DNA of 34,500 bases. Source: an uncultured Porphyromonadaceae bacterium (GTDB lineage: Bacteria > Bacteroidota > Bacteroidia > Bacteroidales > Muribaculaceae). Below the pieces are notes generated by a model that was not told the DNA's origin, made no database searches, and saw nothing but the letters and a program-made list of their open reading frames with translations. The stretch spans positions 1 to 34,500 of the forward strand of contig CALYOL010000004.1 in NCBI GenBank assembly GCA_945231345.1. Direction: 5' to 3'. This document shows positions 18,383-27,872 of the stretch, in pieces (position 1 is the stretch's first letter; every line of letters starts with the position of its first letter). The translations under genes were made by a program, and so were the position numbers.

Positions 18383-19354
18383 ATGATGATAAGACGACTA
18401 ACATATTTTATATTATTGATATTCAGTGTCATTGATATGGCACATGCGGCAAAAATTACCGCAGTGCTTGATTCTGTGACCCTGCTCATGGGGCATAAGA
18501 CTACAATACACCTTGAAATAGTTGAGCCGACAAATGTTGAAGGTGAACTTTGTTTGCAACCTGAGCAGTTAATCATACCTGAAATTGAAGTTTCTGAAAT
18601 AGTTGCTTTAGACACCATTGACCTTGGGAACTCATTACGGCAAGTGAACAGGGATGTTATTATTCAGTCTTTTGACTCTGGTGAGTATATTATTCCGGCG
18701 ATAAAATATCTTTCGGGTAAAGATACTCTCAAATCAAACGAGCTTGCGATGAAAGTATTGCCAGTTAATGTTTCTCACCTCGAAACTATAAATCCAATTG
18801 CAGATGTAGAAGACATAGAGAGCAAATGGTATGATTTCTTGCCTGATTTCATCATCGACTATTGGGTATGGATTCTATTATTAATTGTCATAATTATTGT
18901 AACTATTGTTGTAATTGTTTTGCTTCACAAAAAAGAATTGCCAAATCCATTCAAGAAAATCGTTCCCAAATTGTCTCCATACGAGGCTGCTATGCTTGGT
19001 CTTAACAATCTCAAGGAGCAGAACCTATGCAATAATGGACAGGAAAAGGAATACTATACCTCGCTTACAGACATTCTCCGCATATATCTACAAGACAGAT
19101 TTGGTATTAACGCTGTGGAGATGACAACTACTCAGATAAATAGAGCACTTAACGAAAATCCAGAGACAAAGTCGCACAAAGAGATGATACGCCAAATTCT
19201 CGAAGTTGCAGACTTTGTAAAGTTTGCAAAAGTTCGGCCTATGCCCGAGGATAACGTCAGGTCGTTCAACTACGCTCTTCAGTTTGTTGAAGACACTAAG
19301 CCTGCCCCACAAGTTGAAGAAGTTGATAATAATACTGGTAACCTAAAAATATAG
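18383..19354 (+). CDS. Bat-operon membrane protein, function unknown
   Basis: Signal peptide, N-terminal beta region, TM at YWVWILLLIVIIIVTIVVIVLL, helical C-terminus; sits between DUF58 and batA genes. Confidence 0.75.
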   Translation: MMIRRLTYFILLIFSVIDMAHAAKITAVLDSVTLLMGHKTTIHLEIVEPTNVEGELCLQPEQLIIPEIEVSEIVALDTIDLGNSLRQVNRDVIIQSFDSGEYIIPAIKYLSGKDTLKSNELAMKVLPVNVSHLETINPIADVEDIESKWYDFLPDFIIDYWVWILLLIVIIIVTIVVIVLLHKKELPNPFKKIVPKLSPYEAAMLGLNNLKEQNLCNNGQEKEYYTSLTDILRIYLQDRFGINAVEMTTTQINRALNENPETKSHKEMIRQILEVADFVKFAKVRPMPEDNVRSFNYALQFVEDTKPAPQVEEVDNNTGNLKI

Positions 19355-19359
19355 ATATT

Positions 19360-20346
19360 ATGCAATTTGCGCATCCTGGATATTTATGGCTTTTGCTTCT
19401 TCTAATACCTATCGTTGTATGGTATATATTGAAGCATAGAGAAGCACACCCTGCAATTGAGATATCTTCCACACTTCCCTTTGCTAAATTAGGTAAATCA
19501 TATAAAGAATACCTACTGCACTTTCTTTTTGCGATGAGATTATTTGCAATAGCATGTGTAATCATCGTAATAGCAAGACCACAGACCCATGACAGCTGGA
19601 ATACTACAAAAACAGAGGGTATCGATATTGTAATCACGCTCGATGTCTCTCCGAGTATGCTTGCAAGAGACTTCACTCCAGACCGGCTTGAAGCTGCGAA
19701 AAGTGTTGCAAACAGCTTTGTTTCTACACGAGAAAATGACAATATTGGTCTTGTACTTTTCGCTGAAGAAAGCCTTACAGGAGTACCAATGACTATGGAC
19801 CGCGCCATTCTGACAAACTATATTCAAAATATCCAAATGGGAATGCTTGGCAACGCTACTGCCATTGGTGATGGCATTGTCACATCAATAAACCGCATTA
19901 AGAGTGGAAAAGCAAAATCAAAAACAATAATTTTGCTCACAGACGGCTCAAACAATACCGGTAACGTGGCTCCTAAAACAGCTGCCGAAATAGCTCGCAA
20001 ATTCGGTATAAAGATTTATACTATTGGTATTGGAACCAACGGTACTGCTCTCTATCCACAACAAAATTATTTCGGCAGAATTGAATACGTCCCGCAAGAA
20101 GTTGTAATAGATGAAGCCACCCTTAAAGAGATTGCAGCTACAACCGGAGGTGAATATTTCCGCGCAACTGGAAACAATGTACTTAAAGAAGTTTTTGAAC
20201 AGATTGATAGCCTTGAAAAAACAGCTATGGATGTCAGAAACTTTTCTCATACAGAAGACAATTATATGATATGGGCAATTATGGCATTGATTGCTTTTGT
20301 AGGAGAACTCGTCCTACGACATACTTTGTTACGTACTATTCCATAA
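19360..20346 (+). CDS. batA: BatA, von Willebrand factor A membrane protein
   Basis: MIDAS motif DVSPS, LTDGSNNTG, N- and C-terminal TM segments, operon position. Confidence 0.9.
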   Translation: MQFAHPGYLWLLLLLIPIVVWYILKHREAHPAIEISSTLPFAKLGKSYKEYLLHFLFAMRLFAIACVIIVIARPQTHDSWNTTKTEGIDIVITLDVSPSMLARDFTPDRLEAAKSVANSFVSTRENDNIGLVLFAEESLTGVPMTMDRAILTNYIQNIQMGMLGNATAIGDGIVTSINRIKSGKAKSKTIILLTDGSNNTGNVAPKTAAEIARKFGIKIYTIGIGTNGTALYPQQNYFGRIEYVPQEVVIDEATLKEIAATTGGEYFRATGNNVLKEVFEQIDSLEKTAMDVRNFSHTEDNYMIWAIMALIAFVGELVLRHTLLRTIP

Positions 20347-20365
20347 GACAAATAATGTAAGAGAT

Positions 20366-21400
20366 ATGTTTAATTTCGCTTATCCACACCTACTATATTT
20401 ATTGTTAATACTCCCGGTAATATATTTACTTTTTTACTGGGCACAAGTTGCACGAAAGCACAAGATTAAGAAATTTGGTCAACCTGCCGTATTAGAACCT
20501 TTAATGCCAGAGCGTTCTCCTTATAAGCCATATATTAAAATCATTCTACAAATGATTGCCATTCTTGCGCTTATCATTGCTATAGCACGACCTCGCTCAG
20601 GGGAAAAGGAAGACGTAGAAGATAGCCGAGGGATTGAAGTGATGATTGCTTTTGACGTGTCACGGTCAATGCTCGCAAGCAGCAACGATGACCCACGAGG
20701 AATTTCAAGACTTGATAGAGCAAAACACATACTTGACAAGCTCGTTGACAAGCTCAATAACGATAAAGTTGGTCTTATAGTATTCGCGGGAGAAGCTTAC
20801 ACACAGTTGCCTCTAACTACAGACTATATATCTGCTAAAATGTATCTCAACTCTCTATCACCCAATATGATACAGACGCAAGGCACTGCAATCGGAGATG
20901 CTATAGGGCTTGCCATGAATGGTTTTACATCGGATGAAACTATGTCTAAAGCCATTATTCTTATTACAGACGCAGAAGACCATGAAGGCAATGCTGATGA
21001 AATGGCAAAAGAAGCAGCTAACAAAGGAATTCAGATAAATGTAATAGGAGTAGGTTCGCCTAAAGGAAACCCAATTCCTTTAGACAACCAAGGAACATAC
21101 ATGAAAGACCGTGAAGGTAATGTTGTCACTACTAAACTTAACGAAGCTGTAGCGGCAAGCATAGCAAAAACCGGTAATGGCATATACGTAAACGGTGCAC
21201 AATCTTCAGCACTTAACACGCTTGAAGATTCTCTTGACCGCCTTGAAAAGGGTGATATCCAACATATTGTATATAAAGCATCTGCAGAACAGTTCCCTGT
21301 TTTTGGATGGCTTGCGCTTATATTCCTTATTGCTGACATATTTGTATTAGACCGCGCAATTCGTTGGCTTAACAACTATAACTTCTTTACAAAGAAATGA
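20366..21400 (+). CDS. batB: BatB, von Willebrand factor A membrane protein
   Basis: MIDAS motif DVSRS, ITDAEDHEG, flanking TM segments, follows batA. Confidence 0.9.
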   Translation: MFNFAYPHLLYLLLILPVIYLLFYWAQVARKHKIKKFGQPAVLEPLMPERSPYKPYIKIILQMIAILALIIAIARPRSGEKEDVEDSRGIEVMIAFDVSRSMLASSNDDPRGISRLDRAKHILDKLVDKLNNDKVGLIVFAGEAYTQLPLTTDYISAKMYLNSLSPNMIQTQGTAIGDAIGLAMNGFTSDETMSKAIILITDAEDHEGNADEMAKEAANKGIQINVIGVGSPKGNPIPLDNQGTYMKDREGNVVTTKLNEAVAASIAKTGNGIYVNGAQSSALNTLEDSLDRLEKGDIQHIVYKASAEQFPVFGWLALIFLIADIFVLDRAIRWLNNYNFFTKK

Positions 21401-22236
21401 AAAAATTATTATTCATCATATTATCAGCCTTTGCTTCATTTGCCACTCTTGCTCAATCCCTTGATATAAATAATCAGGAACAGGACGAGGATAACAAGAA
21501 ACAAGAGGTAAATACACCTGTTTATGTTGGTTCTGAGAAACCAAGTGCCCAAAAGAATGTAAGAAATTTCATTAAAGAGGGTAATCAATTATATCGAAGT
21601 GAGAAATTTGCCGATGCAGAAGTAAAATATCGAAAAGCACTTGAAATTGACCCTAATAATGAATATGCACAGTTTAATCTTGCTTCGTCCCTTCTCAAAC
21701 AGAGCGGAAACGCAAATCCTAATGAAGGGAAAAATCCAGTCGAGGATGCGAAAACTATCCTACAGGACCTTACAACAACGGGGCAGAACCAAAGCATTAA
21801 AGAAAAGTGTTACCACAACTTAGGCAATTTGGCATTTGACCAACAGCAGTATGCTGAGAGTATCTCGTTTTATAAAAAAGCGTTGAGAATTAATCCAGAT
21901 AATGACCGAACACGCGAGAACTTGCGTATAGCTCAGTTGAAATTGCAAGAGCAAAAGAAAAATCAGCAGAATCAGGAACAAAATAATCAACAACAAGAAC
22001 AGCAACAAGAACAAAAGAAAGAAGAACAAAAGAAAGAAGAGCAAAAGCAGCAACAGCAACAAAATAAAGAAGAACAGCAGCAAAATCAACAGCAGCAGTC
22101 TTCAATGAGTGATGCTAATGCAGAAAAAATATTAAAGGCTATGGAAAATGAGGAGGCTAAAACTCGTCGACGTGTAGAGGCACAGAAAGCGCGAGAACAG
22201 GGCTCACAACGCCGAAATCCTGAAAAGCCATGGTAA
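21397..22236 (+). CDS. batC: BatC, TPR protein with Gln/Glu/Lys-rich C-terminal tract
   Basis: Signal peptide, TPR repeats, low-complexity tail; 4-nt overlap with batB stop. Confidence 0.87.
   Translation: MKKLLFIILSAFASFATLAQSLDINNQEQDEDNKKQEVNTPVYVGSEKPSAQKNVRNFIKEGNQLYRSEKFADAEVKYRKALEIDPNNEYAQFNLASSLLKQSGNANPNEGKNPVEDAKTILQDLTTTGQNQSIKEKCYHNLGNLAFDQQQYAESISFYKKALRINPDNDRTRENLRIAQLKLQEQKKNQQNQEQNNQQQEQQQEQKKEEQKKEEQKQQQQQNKEEQQQNQQQQSSMSDANAEKILKAMENEEAKTRRRVEAQKAREQGSQRRNPEKPW
21951..22103 (+). repeat. CAA/CAG/GAA-rich low-complexity tract encoding QQEQ/KKEEQ repeats
   Basis: Direct reading of the sequence; generates spurious antisense Leu/Phe-rich ORFs. Confidence 0.85.
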
Positions 22237-22253
22237 TTTATAAGAATAAAATG

Positions 22254-24065
22254 ATGAAAAGGCTAAACATATTATTACTACTTCTTACATTCTGCATCGA
22301 TGTTTTTGCAGAAGCGACTTTCAGTGTTGTTCCTCCACGAAACGTGGTTGAGGGAAAAAATTTCACTGTAACATATAGGCTTAAGGACGGTCAAGGAAGC
22401 GGGTTGATTGTACCTGATATTGAAGGCTGTAAAAAGCTCTATGGCCCTGCTCAGTCCACTATGCAAAGTTATGAGTTTATAAATGGTCGCCAGTCATCAA
22501 GTGTTACAGTAGACTATACTTATACATACAGAGCAGAGAAAAATGGCACTTATACTATTCCATCTGCCACAATTACTGTTGATGGTAGACAGCTACATTC
22601 AAAAAGCGTGACTTTCAAAGTTCTTCCTTCAGACAATTATGGTAGTGGAACAGGCAGCAGTGGAAATAGCGGAGATGTTGATGTGGATGACATTTCTACG
22701 CAATCTCCGGACAAACAAGTGTCAGACAAGGATGTATTTATCCGTGTTATACTAAATAAGTCACAGGCTTTCAAGGAAGAAGCTATAGAATGTACAATGA
22801 AGTTATACACACGCTATCAGAGTATTGAAGGCATCACGTCGGCTACTCCCCCGTCTTTCGACGGATTTCTTATTGATGAAATGAATGATGTAGCTTCACT
22901 TAACGAGATGGAACACTATAATGGTAAGAACTATCTAACTGCTGTGCTGAAAAAGTATATTATTTTTCCACAGCAAACAGGAAAACTTACAATTAACTCA
23001 GGACAATATGACATTTCCGTTATCCAATATGAACGTGTAAATATGGGCTTTTTCACAACTCAACGCCCTGTGCAAAAAACAGTTCACGTGAAGCCCGGAA
23101 ATCTTTCAATTAATATTCTTCCCCTACCCCAACCGCAACCTGACAAATTTTCGGGTGCCGTTGGAGATTTTACAATTTCTTCAGACCTCAGCTCTTCTTC
23201 TCTTCGCACAAACGAGGCTGCTTCACTTTCACTCAAAATTTCCGGTACCGGTAATATAAAATACATAAAAGAACCCGAAATTGAGTTTCCTGAAGAATTT
23301 GAGCAGTATACCCCTAAAGCAGAAATCAATGCTGCGATTGCAGGCAACACTGTAAAGGGCACAAATTCTATAGAATATACATTCGTCCCGCAGTCTGTAG
23401 GGCAATTTACTATACCGGCATACGAATTTGTGTATTTTAATCCTCAAACAAAAAGTTATGAAACCATTGCTACGCAGTCTTATAAGCTGAATGTAGCAAA
23501 GGGAGCAAATGCACCTACAGCTGCTACAGACCAGCAAAATATTCAGGTTAAAAATACTGATATTCTGCATATAAAACTTGGGAATAAAGCCTTGAGTAAA
23601 GATAATAAACCTCTTGTTTACAGCATCGGTTATTGGTCTGCATACGGTTTTATCATTATAGCATTAATTATAATCCTCTTTGCTTATTCTAAGCATATAA
23701 AGTTTACTTCAGATACTATTGGGGTAAAAAAAGCATACGCCAACAAGGTGGCAAAAAAGCGCCTAAATGCGGCTGAAAAGCTAATGAAACAGCACAACAT
23801 TGATGGATTTTATGAAGAAATACTCAAAGCTCTTTGGGGGTATCTTAGCGACAAACTTTCAATGCCGGCTTCTTTGCTCACCAGACAAAACATTGCCCAA
23901 GAACTCGCTAAAAATAACATCTCGGAAGATGTAACCAATCAGCTTATCACAATCATTGACGATTGCGAAATGGCTCGTTATACACCTGGATTGACTGACG
24001 AATCAGTAGAACATACTTTTGAGCAAGCTTCTGATATAATAAGTAAAATTGAAAATTCCAAGTAA
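22254..24065 (+). CDS. batD: BatD, large exported membrane-anchored protein
   Basis: Signal peptide, FSVVPPRNVVEGKNFTVTYRL, C-terminal TM; position after batC. Confidence 0.88.
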   Translation: MKRLNILLLLLTFCIDVFAEATFSVVPPRNVVEGKNFTVTYRLKDGQGSGLIVPDIEGCKKLYGPAQSTMQSYEFINGRQSSSVTVDYTYTYRAEKNGTYTIPSATITVDGRQLHSKSVTFKVLPSDNYGSGTGSSGNSGDVDVDDISTQSPDKQVSDKDVFIRVILNKSQAFKEEAIECTMKLYTRYQSIEGITSATPPSFDGFLIDEMNDVASLNEMEHYNGKNYLTAVLKKYIIFPQQTGKLTINSGQYDISVIQYERVNMGFFTTQRPVQKTVHVKPGNLSINILPLPQPQPDKFSGAVGDFTISSDLSSSSLRTNEAASLSLKISGTGNIKYIKEPEIEFPEEFEQYTPKAEINAAIAGNTVKGTNSIEYTFVPQSVGQFTIPAYEFVYFNPQTKSYETIATQSYKLNVAKGANAPTAATDQQNIQVKNTDILHIKLGNKALSKDNKPLVYSIGYWSAYGFIIIALIIILFAYSKHIKFTSDTIGVKKAYANKVAKKRLNAAEKLMKQHNIDGFYEEILKALWGYLSDKLSMPASLLTRQNIAQELAKNNISEDVTNQLITIIDDCEMARYTPGLTDESVEHTFEQASDIISKIENSK

Positions 24066-24069
24066 AGAT

Positions 24070-24849
24070 ATGAAGACAAAGATATTTATATTATTCCTTC
24101 TTGTCAATATTGCGGTAGCTGTGTTTGCTGCTGATAAAGTTGAACAGGCAGATTCTGCCTATATGAATGAAGACTATGCAACAGCAATAAAACTATACAA
24201 AGAAGCAGCATCTGAAGAGGGAGTTTCTACTGACCTATACTATAATATTGGGAATGCCTATTACAGAAATGGACAAAATGGCAAAGCAATTTTATATTAT
24301 AGCCGCGCACTCAAGCTCGACCCAACTAATGAGGATGCCATGACAAATCTTGACTTCGTTAAAACGAAGATTGTAGATAAGCAGGATGATAATTTAACTC
24401 TTACGGAAAAGGTTGATGAGAATATTGTCACATTATTTACTGCTGATGGTTGGGCAATAGTTACATTCATTTCGTTTCTGCTTCTTATCCTGTGCATCGT
24501 TGGATATATATTCCTGAATGCCGTTAGATACCGCAAAATTTCATTCTTTATGGGACTAATCCTAATAATTAGCACCATATTTTGCATTATTTACTCATTT
24601 AAATCAGCAAAAAGAATATCCTCCGACAGCAGCGCTATTATCATTGACGAGTCTGTACAACTTAGCACTTCACCAAGAGTTGCAAAGGATAAAAGTGAGC
24701 AGGCATACTTCTTACATGAAGGTACCCGACTTGAAATTGTAGATTCTGTTCGTGTATCTACCGATGCTGAAAATCCATTGTGGTATGAGGTTGTTGTCGA
24801 CAATACTCATCGCGCCTGGATTTCTGCAAAATCTGTTGAAAAAATTTGA
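24070..24849 (+). CDS. batE: BatE, TPR, TM and SH3-like domain protein
   Basis: Signal peptide, TPR (AYMNEDYATAIKLYKEAASEEG), TM segments, C-terminal SH3-like WYEVVVDNTHRAWISAKSVEKI. Confidence 0.88.
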   Translation: MKTKIFILFLLVNIAVAVFAADKVEQADSAYMNEDYATAIKLYKEAASEEGVSTDLYYNIGNAYYRNGQNGKAILYYSRALKLDPTNEDAMTNLDFVKTKIVDKQDDNLTLTEKVDENIVTLFTADGWAIVTFISFLLLILCIVGYIFLNAVRYRKISFFMGLILIISTIFCIIYSFKSAKRISSDSSAIIIDESVQLSTSPRVAKDKSEQAYFLHEGTRLEIVDSVRVSTDAENPLWYEVVVDNTHRAWISAKSVEKI

Positions 24850-24918
24850 TTTTCAACAATCTCGCTCTAATCATTTATTACACAATAAATTAAATAATGA
24901 TTTTTAGCATAAATTTCA

Positions 24919-24947
24919 AAATATGTTATAAAACATGTTTCTTTTTT
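24919..24947 (+). terminator. Candidate terminator of the Bat operon
   Basis: AAATATGTT/AACATGTTT stem with one wobble, loop ATAA, then CTTTTTT. Confidence 0.5.
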
Positions 24948-25041
24948 ATTAAAAATATTTGCTTAATTCAAAATTAAAGTATAATTTTATCACACGAAAT
25001 TTAACAAACACGTTGTATTAACTTTATAAACTATAATTATT

Positions 25042-25302
25042 ATGAGTAAGACAATCACATTCAATGAACTTCGTCGCATCAAAGACAGTTTACCTGATGG
25101 TGCGACCCATCGTATTGCTGACAAGCTCAACACCACAGTTCAGACCGTGCGTAACTATTTTGGCGGAAGTAATTATGAGTTCGGAAAGAACTTAGGTGTA
25201 CACATTGAACCGGGTCCTGACGGCGGTATCGTAGTTCTTGATGATACTACAATATATGATATGGCAATTGAAATCCTTAAGGAGCAGGAACAATCAAAAT
25301 AA
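25042..25302 (+). CDS. Small HTH-like putative DNA-binding protein
   Basis: 86 aa; THRIADKLNTTVQTVRNYFGG resembles a helix-turn-helix; free-standing gene. Confidence 0.7.
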   Translation: MSKTITFNELRRIKDSLPDGATHRIADKLNTTVQTVRNYFGGSNYEFGKNLGVHIEPGPDGGIVVLDDTTIYDMAIEILKEQEQSK

Positions 25303-25326
25303 CAAAAGTTTTTAATTATTCATATT

Positions 25327-25414
25327 CTACTTCTATATTCTTTTCCTCTAACTCAATAAGCCTTAATGGCTCTTGTTATTTTTTGTAATTGAAAGTGGAG
25401 GAAAATTGAAGTAG
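25327..25414 (+). ncRNA. Candidate structured RNA element / composite 3' UTR
   Basis: CTACTTC+TTTTCCTC (25327-25333, 25341-25348) pair with GAGGAAAA+GAAGTAG (25398-25405, 25408-25414), enclosing a hairpin followed by a T-run (25355-25384). Confidence 0.35.
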
Positions 25415-25441
25415 ATAATCATATAAAGTATATTTAGTCGG

Positions 25442-25462
25442 AAATCGAAAGGTTTTCGATTT
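25442..25462 (+). promoter_or_regulatory. Hairpin in the miaA leader
   Basis: Perfect 9-bp stem AAATCGAAA/TTTCGATTT, loop GGT, ending 14 nt before ATG 25477. Confidence 0.5.
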
Positions 25463-25476
25463 TGTTTATAATTATT

Positions 25477-26400
25477 ATGACAAATATTCCCCTACTCGTT
25501 ATTACTGGTCCTACTGCTTCAGGTAAAACTCGTCGCGCTGTTGATGTTGCTAAAGCATTAAATGGCGAAATAATTAGTGCAGATTCGCGGCAAGTATATC
25601 GTGGCATGAATCTTGGTACAGGTAAAGACCTTGAGGAATATGACAATATACCATACCATTTGATAGATATTGCAGAAGCTGGGGAAAAATACAATCTTTA
25701 CCGATATCTTAGGGATTATCAAATCGCATACAATCAAATCATCAACAACAATCGTCTACCTATACTTTGCGGTGGAACGGGTCTTTATGTTGAGTCCGTA
25801 CTGAATGGACTCGTTTTGCCAGCGGTGCCACAAAACGATGAGCTTAGAGAGAATCTTAAAGACAAAAACCTTGAAGAGCTAAAAGAGATTCTTTCTAAGA
25901 TGAAAGTTCTACACAATACAACAGACGTTGACAGTTGCAAACGCGCTATTCGCGCCATTGAAATACAAACCTACTATGAACAACACCCTAATGAGGCTAT
26001 TTTAGCAAAGCCTAAACCAATTAATAACGCAGTTATCATCGGGGTGGATATAGACCGTGAAAGCCGTAGAGATAGAATTACCTCCCGACTTAAAGCCAGA
26101 CTTGAATGCGGTATGGTAGATGAGATTAAAATGCTGTTAGATAGTGGAATTGCTCCTGATGACCTAATTTATTATGGACTTGAATACAAATACTTGACCC
26201 TATATGTTACGGGGCATTTGACTTATTGTCAAATGGTGGATGAACTGAATATTGCTATACATCAGTTTGCCAAGCGTCAGATGACATGGTTTCGTGGAAT
26301 GGAAAGGAGAGGGTTTAAAATTAATTGGCTTAAATATGACATGCCTCGTATGGAGTTTGTTGATTCAGTTAAAGAGATAATTTCAAAAGTATCAGAATGA
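25477..26400 (+). CDS. miaA: tRNA dimethylallyltransferase-like protein (divergent MiaA)
   Basis: GPTASGKT P-loop, DSRQVYRGMNLGTGKD, CGGTGLYVESVLNG, HQFAKRQMTWFRG. Confidence 0.88.
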   Translation: MTNIPLLVITGPTASGKTRRAVDVAKALNGEIISADSRQVYRGMNLGTGKDLEEYDNIPYHLIDIAEAGEKYNLYRYLRDYQIAYNQIINNNRLPILCGGTGLYVESVLNGLVLPAVPQNDELRENLKDKNLEELKEILSKMKVLHNTTDVDSCKRAIRAIEIQTYYEQHPNEAILAKPKPINNAVIIGVDIDRESRRDRITSRLKARLECGMVDEIKMLLDSGIAPDDLIYYGLEYKYLTLYVTGHLTYCQMVDELNIAIHQFAKRQMTWFRGMERRGFKINWLKYDMPRMEFVDSVKEIISKVSE

Positions 26401-27365
26401 TTCTACGCTACTTTATAACATTCATTATTGCTGTCGTCTCTACAGCCGGTTTTGCCCAAAATAGTGCAAGGTATAAGGGGAAAAACATATCCGTTCCAAA
26501 GGATTCAACTGTGACAATAAAAATTGATTCACCTAAAATCATAGATGCTAATATAATGTTTTGTCACGTTAAGAACCCTGATAATAGTTCTAAATTTGAT
26601 ATTGAATTTTGCGATAGCACTACAACGGATGGCTATAAACTTTCATTCACTTGGACTAAGGCAAAATACTCAGCATTTGAAGATGATAGGATTATGCAAG
26701 TCAATATCGTTGACATCCTTAATGATTCTATTGTCGGAAGGGTTGAGATTGATGATTCAAAAATTGCAGACCTTTATAGAGGAAATAATCAATTATCAAT
26801 CTCCGGCAATTTTTACTCAGGTTTGAACATATATTTAAATAAGAAAATATCATTAGCAAAGTTACCATGGAAGAAAAATTTAAAGCTCTTTCAGTTTTAT
26901 TCCGACATAGGTTCTACAATAAAAATCTTTAGGGCAAATGTCATAAAAGACAATACGCCTGAGCTCGAGACAAACCTAACGATTGAAGACATTCGTCGTG
27001 TAGTCAGGTATTCAAACGACAGCATAGTTGGCATCTATAGATATCTTGACCGTGAAAACAATCCAAAATTGGCAGTCCCGGGTGGAAAATATACTCTTGC
27101 CATTCTTCCTGCAAGAGATGGAAACTATGATATTATTTACATAGAGGGAGCGAAAACATATAAAAAATGCTGGCACACAGGCATGCTGAAAGGAAGACTT
27201 TTAAAGACCATTTTCATCAATCATTTTGACCTTGAATGGTATAATTCTAAGATGGACTTAATGAAAGATGAAACCTTTGCCTCCTTACAGATGCTTGAAG
27301 TACTTGAAATAAACTTTCCTCTTTACAAAGCTAAAATGAGATTTAGCAGGGTAAAAGATTTCTAA
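26397..27365 (+). CDS. Exported protein of unknown function, coupled to miaA
   Basis: Signal peptide (FITFIIAVVSTAGFAQ); ATGA overlap with miaA stop at 26397-26400. Confidence 0.7.
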   Translation: MILRYFITFIIAVVSTAGFAQNSARYKGKNISVPKDSTVTIKIDSPKIIDANIMFCHVKNPDNSSKFDIEFCDSTTTDGYKLSFTWTKAKYSAFEDDRIMQVNIVDILNDSIVGRVEIDDSKIADLYRGNNQLSISGNFYSGLNIYLNKKISLAKLPWKKNLKLFQFYSDIGSTIKIFRANVIKDNTPELETNLTIEDIRRVVRYSNDSIVGIYRYLDRENNPKLAVPGGKYTLAILPARDGNYDIIYIEGAKTYKKCWHTGMLKGRLLKTIFINHFDLEWYNSKMDLMKDETFASLQMLEVLEINFPLYKAKMRFSRVKDF

Positions 27366-27410
27366 CACTCAGATATTGCAGATGACAATGTCATTAACTG
27401 TTGATGTTGT

Positions 27411-27707
27411 TTATTTAAATTTTTCAATCAATGTCTTCAGAGTGTTAAGGTCGTGATATCCAGACTCTCGCCAGATTGCCTCACCTGATTTGAAAAGCAC
27501 CAATGTAGGCACGCTCATCACTCTGTAAAGCGTGGCGAGTTCTTCATTTTTATCCACATCAATTTTTAAGATTGTTGCTTTTTCCCCTATTGCTTTCTTT
27601 AATTCAGTCAAAACAGGAATCTGCATCTGACAGGGACCACACCATGTGGCAAAAAAATCCACCAATGTCAGTTTGTCTCCATTTATAATGTCATTGAAAT
27701 TATCCAT
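27411..27707 (-). CDS. trxA: Thioredoxin
   Basis: FFATWCGPCQMQIPVLTEL with intact WCGPC; cis-Pro MSVPTLVLFKSGE. Confidence 0.93.
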   Translation of the reverse strand: MDNFNDIINGDKLTLVDFFATWCGPCQMQIPVLTELKKAIGEKATILKIDVDKNEELATLYRVMSVPTLVLFKSGEAIWRESGYHDLNTLKTLIEKFK

Positions 27708-27830
27708 AATTATAACTATTTATTTGTTTTATATATAACGTAGACACTATGTCAAATGTTTAATACTAATTAAAAAAGTTGGCAATGATATGTATCAATT
27801 CTCAAAATGATTTCTGTACATATTGACATA

Positions 27831-27862
27831 AAAAAAGCCCGTTGCCCAATATTAGGGCAGCA
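27831..27862 (-). terminator. Intrinsic terminator of the 27873-28352 gene
   Basis: TGCCC/GGGCA and GCCC/GGGC pairings on the minus strand followed by a U-run (AAAAAA on + at 27831). Confidence 0.6.
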
Positions 27863-27872
27863 GACTAATCAA

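Noticed and set aside
21951-22103. Tandem-repeat / CRISPR-like pattern
   Set aside because: Irregular coding low complexity (Gln/Glu/Lys), no repeat-spacer structure.
21820-22105. Antisense Leu/Phe-rich ORFs (89 and 71 aa)
   Set aside because: Mirror of the CAA/GAA low-complexity tract encoding the BatC Gln/Glu/Lys tail; no independent coding signal.
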